A stretch of DNA of 64,000 bases from positions 186,001 through 250,000 of the forward strand of contig CANXME010002127.1 in assembly GCA_948144175.1 (NCBI GenBank), written 5' to 3'. This DNA is from Closterium sp. NIES-65 (taxonomy: Eukaryota > Streptophyta > Zygnematophyceae > Desmidiales > Closteriaceae). The notes under the pieces are model-generated. The model had not been told where the DNA came from, searched no databases, and saw only the letters and a program-made list of their open reading frames with translations. Positions within the stretch are counted from its first letter, which is position 1. Each line of letters opens with the position of its first letter. This document shows positions 1 to 10,231 of this stretch, piece by piece. Made by a program: the position numbers and the translations under genes.

Positions 1-602
1 GCGGCTACTGCAGAGCTCCCGAGAGCGCCTCGACGGGCGACGGAACGGGACCGCGCGGGGGCCCCCAAGACGCCTCGACGAGGCGACGGGAGGGGCCGGC
101 TCGTGGGCCCCGAAAGCGCCGCGACGAGGCGACGGGAGAGGCCTGCGTGCGGGCCCTCGAAACGCCACAACGAGGCGACGCTCGGGGCCGGCGCGCAGGC
201 CCCCAAGACGCCGCGACGAGAGAGGAACCCGCCGCGCGCTTCGGGGTGCACGGCGGGCAGAAAACCGCCACGCGCCCCGAGCGCGTGGCGGGAAGAAAAA
301 TAGGAGGTCGCGCGCCACGGGGCGCGCGACACACAGTAGGGCAGCGGAAGCAAGTGGGCCCACAGGCCAGGAGCGTTAAGCTCTGATAACATGTTAAATT
401 TCTATAGTGTAGTAGGCTTAGAAGCCATAGTTTAGGTGCCTTAGTAGCTTAGGTTTTAGGGTGTAAGGAAAATGTCGAGAAATTTGAAAGGAGAGAATGT
501 GATTCACTAGCAAGAGTTGGGATACAAGTACAACACCCTAAATTGGGTTGTACTCATTACAGAGTACCCCACTGCAGGCTAGACAGCAAATACATTCTGA
601 CA
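1..602 (-). mobile_element. Element K: 5' end of a non-autonomous LTR element (partial)
   Basis: Only the 5' end of a minus-strand element is in the window. It consists of a 5' LTR (392-602), a primer-binding site on the minus strand just inside it (about 379-391, complement of the TGGTATCAGAGC initiator-Met type with one extra base), and a GC-rich leader running off the left edge. The leader has no convincing reading frame. It closely resembles the leaders of elements M and C, including perfect hairpins at 265-291 and 307-330. The 5 bp after the LTR (tagaa, 603-607) would be one copy of the target duplication; the other lies outside. K appears to have inserted into the LTR of a relative, element L. 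Confidence 0.75.
392..602 (-). repeat. 5' LTR of element K
   Basis: This 211-bp LTR starts TGTTAAAT and ends TTCTGACA on the plus strand. Its right half carries the taccccactgcag block shared with elements L, M and C and, in weaker form, with the Copia elements B, G, H and I. The partner LTR is outside the window. Confidence 0.75.
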
Positions 603-607
603 TAGAA

Positions 608-868
608 AACCCTAATTTGGGTTTTACTCACCATAGAGTACCCCACTGCAGACTAGACAATAACACATTCTGACGCATCCCTATAGGCAAAGTGGGGTAT
701 AATCAGCACAGCAAGCAGTTGCATAAGAGTTCACAAGCACAAGCAAAGCTAGAGGCAGTCATAGAGGGCAAGTGAGGAGGAGGAGGGACTTGAGAGGAGT
801 GAAGATAGGAGGCGACGGGTGAAGCCGCAGACACACGGGCAACAGGAGCGCGCACACAGTGGCTACCG
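608..868 (-). mobile_element. Element L: truncated 3' end of a K/M/C-family element
   Basis: Positions 608 to about 675 are the end of an LTR matching those of K, M and C. They are followed by the family's 3' sub-terminal block (cccctataggcaaagtgggg-like, 676-700) and about 170 bp that align by eye with M (1398-1590) and C (31285-31540). Similarity stops near 868, where an apparent host exon begins, so the rest of the element is missing. K sits inside its LTR. No coding capacity is visible. Confidence 0.65.
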
Positions 869-870
869 GA

Positions 871-1265
871 GCAAGGGTGGTTTGCAAGGGCTTCGGAAGC
901 AGCAAGTGCCAACGCTTCAATCTGAAGATTCCAGCACTTGCATATCTTTGCAATGTGGTAAGATGGAAGCCCAACTTGTTTGCCTGTTGACGTAATATAC
1001 GAACTCATGCAGTAGCTGTTTTTTTTCTTGGTTCCTTTAATGTGATTTGCAGATCGAGTTCCCGATGCATTCTTATAAGGGCAAGGGAACGCCGTCTCTG
1101 GACACATGCGAGACCACGAACCGCAATGCGGCTCAGGACAAGATTGCTGTGGTTGTTGCATGGCTGAAGGATGCTCTGCAGCGCGAACCATCAGTGTACT
1201 CCCCAGAGCACCCTCTTGGGTTTGTGCTTGGCACGGGGGCTGTGAGGATTCTATTGTTGAAATAG
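871..1265 (+). CDS. 3'-terminal exons of an unidentified host gene
   Basis: I do not recognise this protein. An open frame ending at 957 is followed by a consensus donor (gtaaga), a 95-bp intron with a pyrimidine-rich end and acceptor tttgcag (to 1052), then an open exon from 1053. The two exons join in phase 0, and the second encodes roughly 70 residues including the stretch VVVAWLKDALQREPSVYSPE. Element M inserted at 1255 within the last codons. The present frame ends at TAG 1263-1265 inside M's LTR. Without M and one TSD copy, the frame would run a few codons further to a TGA at 2731-2733. The 5' part of the gene is not visible, because L fragments lie directly upstream. It could also be a gene fragment carried by element L. 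Confidence 0.4.
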
Positions 1266-1397
1266 CAGGCGAAAATGAGAAACATGAAAGAGGGATTTTC
1301 ACTAGCATATAGTTGAGTACATATTGCAAACCCTAATTCGGGTTGTACTCGCTATAGAGTACCCCACTGCACGCTACACAAACATCACATTCTAACA
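1255..1397 (-). repeat. 3' LTR of element M
   Basis: A 143-bp repeat starting TGTTGAAAT and ending TTCTAACA on the plus strand. It is followed by cacccccatagtcaaagtgg, the family's polypurine-tract-side block. It supplies the stop codon that now ends the host frame at 1265. Confidence 0.85.
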
Positions 1398-2139
1398 CAC
1401 CCCCATAGTCAAAGTGGGGTACAATCAACACAACAAGCAGGCAGAGCAGTAGTTCACAATTATAAGCAGCGCTAGAGGCTATCACAGAGAGCAAGTGAGG
1501 AGGAGGAGAAACTGTGGGGGCGAGAAGATGCGAGACGACGGCTGAAGCTGCAGACACACGGGCAACACAAGTGCGCAGCACTGTCACTACCAGGCTAAAC
1601 CCGGACTACACGGCAACAGGCGCTGTTGGCTCGCTGTGCTCCCACGAGTGCTCACACTGTGGCTACCGGGCACAGAGCCTCGAACTACTCAGGCCACAGA
1701 GGGTCGTGGCTCTCTGGACTACCAGGAGTGCTCACAATGTGGCTACCAGGCGCAGAGCCCTAGACTATTTAGGCCACAGGGGGTCGTGGCTCTCTGGACT
1801 TCAGGCGCTGCAGACGACAAGTCGGCTACCTCCGGTCAACCTCCCCCAACTGCCCCACACCCCTTTCACACACTCCCTGCTGAACCACTAGCACCGCTCA
1901 CACGCCACCCCCCTCGTACCACTCCGGCGGCTCCAGCACATCCACCCCCCTCAGCGGCAGCTGCAGCAGTCGGAGACGGAGGAGGAGGAGGAGCAGGGGA
2001 CGGCTCACACACACGGCACCCCCATACTCTCCACCCCCAAACCCTAACACATGAACGCGGGCAGCAGCGGGGGTGGGGCGCGGTCAGAAGCTCGGGGAAC
2101 GGCGTGCGGCACAGGGGAAGACGGTACGGGCCGCTCACG

Positions 2140-2310
2140 GACCTGGCGCAGGCCGAACGAACCGCGCGCGGGCCTGGCGCAGGCCGTACGAGCCGCGCGA
2201 GGGCCTGGCGCAGGCCGTACGGGCCGTGCGCGGGCCTGGCGCAGGCCGTACGGGCCGCGCGCAGGCTGTACGGGCCGCGCGCGGGCCTGGCGCAGCCCGC
2301 GCGGGCCGCT
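2140..2310. repeat. GC-rich palindromic tandem repeats inside element M
   Basis: Imperfect tandem units of about 25-30 bp are built around ggcctggcgcaggccgtacg and gggccgcgcg. Each unit contains short self-complementary blocks (ggcctg...caggcc, cgtacg). The same unit recurs in element C at 39660-39815, so it is a feature of the non-autonomous family and not random GC richness. Confidence 0.75.
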
Positions 2311-2568
2311 ACGGGCGACGGAGGGCGACGCGCGGGTCCCCGGGGGCGATGCGACGGGCGACGGAGGGCGACACGCGGATCGACGGGGCAGAAAACCGCC
2401 GCGCGCCCCGAGCGCGCAGCGGGAAGAAAAAACGCTGCGCGCTCCGAGCGCACGGCAGGAAGAAAACGGCGCGCACCCGGGGCGCGCTAGAGGCAGTAGA
2501 GCAGCGGAAGCATCGGGTGGGGCCCACCCACATGATCGACTGATGAGGGTCGACCTGCTCTGATAGCA

Positions 2569-2711
2569 TGTTGAAATAGCAGGCGAAAACGAGAAACACG
2601 AAAGATGGATTTTCACTAGCATGCAGTTGAGTACATATAGCAAACCCTAATTCAGGCTGTACTCGCTATAGAGTACCCCACTGCAGGTTACACAAACATC
2701 ACATTCTGACC
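2569..2711 (-). repeat. 5' LTR of element M
   Basis: Partner of 1255-1397 and of the same length. It ends TTCTGACC, so the canonical terminal CA has mutated. The PBS complement gctctgatagca lies directly to its left. Confidence 0.85.
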
Positions 2712-2716
2712 TCTAT

Positions 2717-3461
2717 TTTCCAAAAGTTCTTGATTTGTAGGTTAGGATGTAATGTAGGTCTTGTAGGGTTGTAGTGTCTATCTGTTATTAATGAATCTTC
2801 TGCTAACCTCACTATAACAAGGATGTGAAGTGTATCGTTTTTAATAATGTTTTTGTGCGATAGATGTTTTCTCTTATAAGAGCGTAACAAGATTCATTTG
2901 TATTTTTTTCCTGTAATCAGTCGCCTATACATGAGTGTAACCCTTCGAGTTACTTGGTTATTGGACGACAGAATACTACACGTTATTAACTGCCTCGTTA
3001 TCTCCCAAAATACTTGCTCCTGGATATACTAGAGGTTACACTTTGTTACACGGTGACGAAGTTACTGCCAGTGTTACGACGCGAGTTGCAAACTCGGGAT
3101 ACTGAAAGGTTTCGCGATCGTAAACTGCGGTAAACTTCCGCAATCCTCCGTTCACCCCCCTTCATCCCCCCACCCTTTACTGGAGTCCTCGTAAATGGAA
3201 CACCCCCCGAACCCTGATTACTTGCCCCGTGAGAAACCAACGTGAACAGGCAGATGTGGCCATTCGCACACATTCAAGGCAGGTGCTCGCGGTGAACAGT
3301 GCTAGGACAGTAGGTCGTCTACGAAGCTCTACGAAGCGCCTGGTTTGGGACACACAATGGGCTGAACGCCATTCCATTTACGGGGCGCAACACGAACGAC
3401 CATGCACAACCTTAAAACAAGAGCTGATAACCCTAAACGGCCGAAAACATAGCGCTCTGTG
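2717..3461. other. Intergenic interval: probable 3' UTR of the upstream gene and 5' flank of the cap methyltransferase gene
   Basis: The first ~330 bp are AT-rich and follow the ancestral stop at 2731-2733, so they are probably 3' UTR and spacer. From about 3040 the composition becomes mixed. No frame here has coding character, and I see no clear TATA box or RNA gene. Confidence 0.5.
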
Positions 3462-5211
3462 ATGGATTTGGCGGGGTTCGGCCTGGAGCGAGTGGCGAGC
3501 CTGGAGGAGGGCAGCGACGCCGAGGACTGGGAGGAGCCCGCCCGCCACGACGCCAACGGCGCCACGGAGGCGACCGGCAACGACTCCGCTGAAGCCGCGT
3601 CTCCGGCCGCCACGGACCGCCGCGATTCTCCCAGTCGCGACGACTCGCAGTCGCAATCGCCGTCGCGGTCGTCGCGATCGTCGTCGTCGCAGTCGTCTAG
3701 GTCGTCGGCGTCGTCGCGGTCATCGCACAGCGACGGGGAGAGTGAAGATCGAGGCGCTGGGGACGAGAGGAGGGAAGGCAATGGGGAGACAGAGGAGGAG
3801 AAGGAAGAGGGGTATGACGGAGAAGGGATGGGAGGGGATGTGAAGGGCAGCGGTGGCGAGGAGGCGACGGGACGAGACCCGCGGGGTGATGGCGGCAAGG
3901 AGGGGGGAATGGCGGATGGGGGGACGGGGCTGGGCGTGAACCTGGACTTTGATGAGGACGACGGGAGTGACTATAACGAGTCCAGTGACGGTGACGGGGC
4001 CGGGACGGGGAGTGACAGAAGCGGAGAGGAGTGGAGAGGAAGCGAGGGGGGGGGAGGGGGGCGAGGGTGGGGAGCAGGAGCATGCGAGTGGCGTGAAGCG
4101 GAAGGAGCGAGGCGCGGGCGAGGCAGCAGAGGGGGATGAGCGGCCGGCGAAGCGGATGGAGGCGGGCGGGGCAGGCGAGGCGGAGGGGCTGCTGGTGCGC
4201 GTGGTGGCGGACCACTACAGCCGGCGCGACAACCAGCAGCGGCACGAGCGCGAGGCGAGTCCCATCATCCACCTGAAGAAGCTCAACAACTGGATCAAGT
4301 CCGTGCTCATCCGCATGCACACCCACCCCGCCCGTGGCGCGCGCGTGCTGGACCTGGCGTGCGGCAAGGGCGGCGACCTGACCAAGTGGGCGCGCGTCAA
4401 CGTGGGCTTCTACCTGGGCGTGGACGTGGCGGAGGGCTCCGTGCACGACGCCATGGCGCGCTACAACGGTGACTCGCACCGCGGCCTCGCCGGGGGGGAG
4501 GGGGGGGACGGAGACAGACGGCAGATGCGCTTCCCGGCGAAGCTGGCGTGTGCGGACTGCTTCGGCGTGGCGTTGGACCGCGAGTTGCTGCCGTGGGCGC
4601 CCTTTGACATCTGCTCCACGCAGTTCGCGCTGCACTACTCCTTCGAGACCGAGCAGCGCGCTCGCTGCGGGCTGCGCAACATCGCAGCGCTGCTGCGGCC
4701 GGGCGGCATGTTCATCGGCACCATCCCCGATGCCAACGTGCTCGTGCAGAAGCTGCGTGCCTCGCCGAACCTCAGGTTCGGCAACTCAGTCTACTCTATA
4801 GAATTCGCCCCGGAGTTCACCTCGAAGAAGTTCCCCTCGGCACGGCCATACGGCATCCGGTACGAGTTCCGGCTGGAGGACGCGGTGGACTGCCCCGAGT
4901 GGCTCGTGCCGTTCGCCTTCCTGCAGCGCCTGGCGGGCGAGTACGGGCTGCAGGTGGTCCACCACGCCAACTTCCACACCTTCATCAAGACGCACGCCGC
5001 CGTCGAGCCGCACGCGTCACTGCTGCGGCGCATCGTGGGCGAGCGGTGGCGCGAGGAGATGACGGCGGACGAGTGGGACGCGGCGTACCTCTACTGCGTC
5101 TTCGTCTTTCGCAAGGAGGGCACTGCTGGGGCTGAGGGGGGTGGGGCTGTAGGGGAGAGGAGGGAGGAGGTAATTAGGAGAATGGAAAGTGATGATATTC
5201 TGATTCTCTAA
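3462..5211 (+). CDS. mRNA cap guanine-N7 methyltransferase (Abd1/RNMT family), with apparent frame switch
   Basis: This enzyme transfers a methyl group from S-adenosylmethionine to N7 of the cap guanine in the nucleus. The catalytic domain is in the frame ending at TAA 5209-5211. It contains the SAM-binding motif VLDLACGKGGDL (near 4346), QFALHYSFET (near 4620), a GGMFIGTIPDANVL strand-turn (near 4705) and the LEDAVDCPEWLVPF segment (near 4876), all typical of the family. The ATG at 3462 opens a Ser/Asp/Glu-rich N-terminal region of about 190 codons in a different frame. That frame must move by +1 to reach the catalytic frame, most simply at the run of nine G followed by A and six G (4046-4061). 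Acidic low-complexity N-termini are common in this family. The switch may be a sequencing error, a small intron or a real mutation. No intron is needed within the catalytic part. Confidence 0.85.
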
Positions 5212-5497
5212 TACTTCTACCGTAATACACATTTCCGTGCTGATGCAAAGTAAGGAAGAGGTGATGCAACGTAAGAAGTTTCTAGCATGTCAGAAGTTTT
5301 TATATCAGGAAATCCACTATATTGTCGTCTGGAATGTCACATAAAACATGTGAGCTGAGACGAACTTCCAGAGTGTCTAATGTCGGGAACACCTGCCATC
5401 CAAATTCTCTTGATACATGTGCTGTGCTTCTGCCCCTCGCTAATCGTCCCTCCTAGTACCGCCGGGTGTCTGCGTCACTCACGCCACACGCGCCCCC
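5212..5497. other. Spacer between cap methyltransferase and fucosidase genes
   Basis: AT-richer sequence holding the 3' UTR of the upstream gene and the 5' flank of the next. Nothing else is recognisable. Confidence 0.5.
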
Positions 5498-8400
5498 ATG
5501 GACGCTTCTCCCCTCCGTTCTCGCGACCGCGTCCCTCGCGCGTTCTGTCTTCGTCTTGCCGCTCCGCTGCTCCTCCTCCTCCTCCTCCTCCTCCTCCTCC
5601 TCCTCCTCCTCCTCCTCCTCCTCCTCCTCCTCCTCCTCCCTGCGCTCGCGTGCCTTAGCCCTCCTCCCCCACTCACCTTACTCCTTTCCTCCCTGTCCCT
5701 CGCCCTCCGCCCTCTTTCCGCTTGCTTCTCCTCTCCCCTTCCCCCGCCCCCGCCGCTGCTTCCCATCCCCACGGCGCGCCAGCTGACACGTCAGCGTGCT
5801 GAGCTGGCGGCGTTCTTCCACGTGGGCATGAACACGTTCACGGACCGCGAGTGGGGCACAGGCCGCGAGGACCCGCGGCTGTTCGACCCGGCGGCGCTCA
5901 ACGCGACGCAGTGGGTGGACACCGTCAAGGCCGCCGGCTTCCAGGTGCGCGCAACGCAACGCGCCGGGCCTTGAGGTGCGCGTCGCGCTCTCGTAATCGT
6001 GCGCGCTGGGAGCGGATTGCGTTCTCGCGGTGGGGGCGGCCGTGTGCCGCAGGTGATGGCGCGAGGGGGGAGCACGCGAGGGGGGAGCGCGCGAGGGGGG
6101 AGCACGCGAGGGGGGAGCGCGCGAGGGGGGAGCGCGCTAGGGGGGAGCGCGCAAGGGGGGAGAGCGCTATAGTGGGGGTAGTGCGCAAGGGGGGAGCGCG
6201 CGAGGGGGCACGCGATGGGAAGCACGCGCGGTGGAGGGGGGTGTTTGTGAGTAGCTTTCGCTGGTGATGTGTGGGCGGTGGGCACGCGGCAGGGGACGCG
6301 GGCGTGGAGGGGACTCGCCCAACGGCAGGCGCCGTGGTGCTGTTGGTGCCGGGCAGGTGGTTCAAACAAACAGCTGCCCCACCTCTTGTCTGTATCCCAC
6401 TCCTGCCAGTCTCTAGTTATCCCAACCCACACATACCCACAACCCCCACACCTCTTGTGCGCACACCCAAGGTTCAGAAGCCCCTCCCGGCCTTCACCGT
6501 TTCTGCGCTTCTCCTCGACCGTCTCACCTTTCTCTCCCCTCCCACCCCTCTCGCCCCACTCGCCCTTCGCCCCGCACGCCACGCGTCCAGCTGGTGGTGC
6601 TGACGGCCAAGCACCACGACGGCTTCTGCCTCTGGCCCTCCGCGCTCACCAACCACTCCGTGCGCCGCTCGCCCTGGAAGGCCGGCCGGGGGGACGTCGT
6701 CGCTGACGTGGCGGCGGCGGCGCGGGCGGCGGGCGTGGGGTTGGGGTTATACCTGTCGCCGTGGGACCGCAACGCGCGGGCGTATGAGGAGGGCGCTGCG
6801 GCGTACAACGCCTTGTATGAGGGGCAGCTGCGCGAGCTGCTCACCCGGTCAGTGAGCGGGGATGGGGATGGGGTGGGGGATGCTTATGCGGTGAGGGGGG
6901 GGAATGGTGGGGGTTGTGGGGGGGATGGGGAGCAGCATGATGCTTGGCAATGGGTTTGGTAGTATGAGCGTAGGCAGAAGCGTGTGAACATGAAGACAGT
7001 GGTGAGGGCAGTGGTGAAGACAGTGGTGAGGGCAGTGGTGAAGACAGTGGTGAGGGCAGTGGTGAAGACAGTGGTGAGGGCAGTGGTGAAGACAGTGGTG
7101 AGGGCAGTGGTGAAGACAGTGGTGAGGGCAGTGGTGAAGACAGTGGTGAGGGCAGTGGTGAAGACAGTGGTGAGGGCAGTGGTGAAGACAGTGGTGAGGG
7201 CAGTGGTGAAGACAGTGGTGAGGGCAGTGGTGAGGGCAGTGGTGAGGGCAGTGGTGAAGACAGTGGTGAGGGCAGTGGTGAAGACAGTGGTGAGGGCAGT
7301 GGTGAAGACAGTGGTGAGGGCAGTGGTGAAGACAGTGGTGAGGGCAGTGGTGAGGGCAGTGGTGAGGGCAGTGGTGGAAACTTCCTGTTCACCCCTTCAC
7401 GTCCTCACTGCTGCCACTAACAACTCCTCTTCCCCTGTCCTGCTCCACCTCTCTCTCTGCTCCCTGCCTCCCTGTGGCATTTTCTCTCCATTCCTGCTTG
7501 TCACCTGCTCCGCTTTTCTCACTTGCTCCCACTCTTTTTCTCTTTCTTTCTTGTGACAACAAACCTTCCAACATACGGTTTTCTTCTCTCATGGTCCGCA
7601 TCACCCTCCCATACTCCCTCTTCCCCACCACCAGCGCCACTCCACTCACTCCCGTGGTGAGGGTGCGATGCAGCACGCTCATAGGAGGAGCAGCTTGACC
7701 CCAAGCCACACCCAAGCCACGTGTGCCGCCCTCCCCTGCCGTCCCGCCTGCGCCCTGCCTTGCAGCTACGGGCCCGTGGCGGAGGTGTGGCTGGACGGCG
7801 CCAAGGGGGACCGCCGCCCCATGACCTACCACACTGCCACGTGGCAGGCTCTCATTCGGCAGCTGCAGCCGGCAGCGGCGGTGTTTTCAGCGCAGGGCCC
7901 CGACATGCGATGGGCGGGCAACGAGCGCGGCGAGGCGGGCGAGCCGTGCTGGGCCATGGTGAACGGCAGCCAGCTCACGCTGGAGGGGTGGGACACGGAG
8001 TGAGTGCTGAGAGGGTGACTCGGGTGGCATTTTGGGTGATTGGGGGGTGGTGCATGGTGAAGCGGCATTGCCCTTTTTCTTGGTTTCACAGCCACTCATC
8101 TATGCACCCCCATGTGCACCACCGTGGGTTTCCATGCATCCGTTGAGCCATGCATGCCATCCCAACCCCACACCCCTACATCCCACCCTCCTAACCACCC
8201 ATAACCCATCCGCCACCTGCAGCTACCTGAACCACGGTGACGTGGCGGGCACGGACTGGATGCCAGCGGAGTGTGACGTGTCCATCCGCCCGGGGTGGTT
8301 CTGGCACCCGTCAGAGCGCCCCAAGCCCCCCGCCCACCTGCTGGACCTCTACTTCGCCTCAGTGGGGCGCGGGTGCTCGCTGCTGCTCAACGTGCCGCCC

Positions 8401-9213
8401 AACACCACGGGCCTGCTGCATGGGGAGGACGTGCAGCGTGTGGGGCAGTTGGGCCGCGCGCTCTCAGTGCTGTTCCAGGAGGAGGTCAGCGCCGGTGCTC
8501 GCGTGCACGCCAGCACCGTGTATGGCTGCGAGGGGGGATGGAGGCGGAAGGAAGAGGAGAAGAGGGTTTTACCAAGGGAATGGTTTGGGTTGGGGTTATG
8601 GGGATGGTGGGGGGGTTGGGGGCGAGGGAGTGGGTGTGAGTACGGGCCTGAGAATGTGCTGAGTGCTGGGGATGGCACCTTTTGGGCGGCCGAGGATGGG
8701 GTGCTGTCTGCCACTGTCCAGTTCGACCTCGGGCAGGTGAAAACCTTTCATGTGGTTCGGCTGGAGGAGCCTGTGGCGTACGGGCAGAGAATAAAATCGT
8801 TCACAGTGGAGGTGCTCGACCCAGACCCTGCTGGTGCAGCCGCCGCCATTCCAGCTGCCCCTGCGGCCGACGTTGGTGGTGCCGGTGCTGGTGGGTGTGG
8901 GCCAGGCGGGTGCAATTCCGGGGATGGTGTGCTGCCGTCCCTACCTGCGCTGCCGGGCCTGGGAGAGCATGCGCTCCACACACTGCATGGCGCCCAGGGG
9001 GCGGCACGCAGCATGCTGGGGAGGACAGGGAGTGCTGGGAGGGCGGGGGAGTGGAGGGTGATAGCGAGGGGTAGTACGGTGGGGCGCAAGAGGCTGTTTC
9101 GGTTGGAAGCAGTGAGCGCGCGGCATGTGAGGCTCGTCATTCACGATGCCAGGGCTGTCCCGCTGCTCTCCTTCTTTGCGCTCTACAGAAGCGGCGATTT
9201 GAGCACCATATGA
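5498..9213 (+). CDS. Alpha-L-fucosidase, GH29, plant FUC1-like, secreted; four exons
   Basis: This enzyme hydrolyses terminal alpha-L-fucose from glycans, probably in the wall, apoplast or vacuole. Exons are 5498-5944, 6591-6847, 7766-7999 and 8223-9213. All introns are GT-AG, phases agree (0, 2, 2), and the sum is 1929 nt (642 residues plus stop). Exon 1 carries a signal peptide with 24 consecutive Leu (ctg/ctc, 5567-5638), a low-complexity linker and the GH29 start ([19 protein letters not shown]). Exon 2 begins [17 protein letters not shown], the family's His-His-Asp signature. Exon 3 holds EVWLDGAKG, whose Asp is the expected nucleophile. Exon 4 holds [12 protein letters not shown] and [11 protein letters not shown], then a C-terminal sandwich domain with [10 protein letters not shown] and VRLVI. 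A Gly/Ala-rich insert of about 60 residues interrupts that last domain. The start was chosen as the first ATG before the signal peptide. Confidence 0.88.
5567..5638 (+). repeat. (CTC)n microsatellite encoding poly-Leu
   Basis: One ctg followed by 23 ctc codons gives 24 successive leucines, forming the hydrophobic core of the fucosidase signal peptide. Confidence 0.9.
6058..6215 (+). repeat. Minisatellite in fucosidase intron 1 (about 15-bp unit)
   Basis: About ten tandem copies of a unit like cgcgaggggggagcg, degenerating at the right end. Each copy has a run of about six G, so the transcript-sense strand has strong G-quadruplex potential. Confidence 0.85.
6990..7377 (+). repeat. Minisatellite in fucosidase intron 2 (12-bp unit in 24-bp higher order)
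   Basis: About 32 copies of agtggtgaRgRc alternate in two forms (aagac and agggc), so the array has a 24-bp higher-order period. Local homogenisation appears near 7225-7250 and 7345-7375, where the second form repeats three times. It lies wholly within intron 2; the long Val- or Pro-rich frames it creates are artefacts. Confidence 0.9.
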
Positions 9214-9838
9214 TCTCACGGGCCCTACCAGATCATTGTGCAATACACCAACTCACTGCTGCTGCTGCTGCATCTTCCACGCCAATCCCACATCTCCCCG
9301 CTTACCGCTAGCAGTCCCTTATTTGTGCTGTATAGCGGAAAGGAGAATAAAACCATATGCCTGGTTTCTTTTTCAGCATTTATTATGCAGGTCAAGTCAA
9401 CATATGGTGACGTTTCTGCATGTATATATGGTACTCAAGAAGTAAAAGGAATGAAATGGTGTGACTAGCAAGGGTTGGGATACAAACGCATATCCCTAAG
9501 GACGCGTGTCTTTTGAAATTTGCATGCAAAACTCGAGTTTTGAGTTGAACTGTACACAGTTGAACCTAGGTCGACCTAGGCTCCACAATATCGGCAGCCG
9601 TAACCCGAGAGGCTGCTCCTCAACTCACAAGAATCACAAGACACACGAAAGTTCAACTATCGAAGTTCAACTTTCCCGAGTCGCGGCCAAACCACGCTGG
9701 TTACCCGGTTTGCCACGTGTTTTTGGCGATGCCGGAACACTCATTTCCGAAGTCGCTCGTGCGCACGATGTGTGCTGCGACATTTGCAATCACCTCGTGT
9801 GCTGATATAACCAAGGATCCAGTGGATAGGATAGAATC
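9214..9838. other. Fucosidase 3' UTR and intergenic DNA with an LTR remnant
   Basis: An AATAAA signal lies near 9347, about 130 bp after the stop. Positions about 9443-9500 resemble part of element K's LTR (compare 480-545: the actagcaag-gttgggatacaa block), so they are probably a decayed LTR piece. The remainder, to the J LTR at 9839, has no recognisable gene. A 99-codon frame at 9506-9805 has no familiar motif, and I do not call it. Confidence 0.5.
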
Positions 9839-10224
9839 TGTTAAGTCTCAGAGGAGACGATGAAGTCTCTGTAGTGACCTTGTTGAATAATAATTGAAGG
9901 AGAACAAGATGATTGAAAGATAGGAGTACAAGAGATTAAGTAGAAATCTAGCTAGCCATGTACTCTGAAGGGTACATTTCCTTATTAACTGTATTGCATA
10001 GCTACAGTAACCGTGACTATTGCTATCCTCGACAGTTACCATGTTGCAGTGAATTAACTGTGGCGCGGTAACTGGATTGTCAAGGGTCACGACCGTTGAC
10101 TTCCTCAGACGGTTGACCTTCGGGTGACCCTCGACATTCCACATGCTCTATATGAGCTATTGCGGTACTGGTACAGTGGAACAGCTTCAGGAATGCTTTA
10201 TATAACCTTTCGGTTATTCCAACA
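9839..10224 (-). repeat. 3' LTR of element J
   Basis: On the minus strand this 386-bp LTR reads TGTTGGAATAACC to GACTTAACA, with a typical Copia TGTT/AACA end. It follows the polypurine tract ATGAAGGGGAC. The 5' LTR is outside the window, so the TSD cannot be checked; the flank at 9834-9838 is gaatc. Confidence 0.75.
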
Positions 10225-10231
10225 GTCCCCT

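Larger units (their letters stand above)
1255..2711 (-). mobile_element. Element M: complete 1.46-kb non-autonomous LTR element
   Basis: Two 143-bp LTRs (1255-1397 and 2569-2711) flank a 1.17-kb internal region, and the whole is bordered by the duplication tctat (1250-1254, 2712-2716). The minus-strand order is 5' LTR, initiator-Met-like PBS (about 2557-2568), GC-rich leader, internal region and 3' LTR. No gag or pol motif is present in any frame; the long frames here are low-complexity GC artefacts. The LTRs differ at about 12 of 143 positions, so the insertion is older than those in the right-hand stack. Its size and lack of coding sequence fit a TRIM or small LARD. The terminal features match the B/G/H/I Copia family, its probable helper. 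Confidence 0.85.

Noticed and set aside
3229-3462. 77-codon plus-strand frame upstream of the cap methyltransferase
   Set aside because: No motif, no coding bias and it ends at the probable 5' UTR.
3697-4635. 312-codon minus-strand frame opposite the cap methyltransferase
   Set aside because: Arg/Pro/Leu-rich shadow of a GC-rich coding strand, with no recognisable motif.
6990-7377. Regularly spaced direct repeats suggesting a CRISPR-like array or a repetitive protein (Val- or Pro/Leu/Ser-rich frames)
   Set aside because: Units are contiguous 12-bp copies without spacers and lie inside an intron with good splice sites; the frames are low-complexity artefacts.
9506-9805. 99-codon plus-strand frame in the intergenic region
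   Set aside because: No recognisable domain, no splice or promoter context, and adjacent to repeat remnants.
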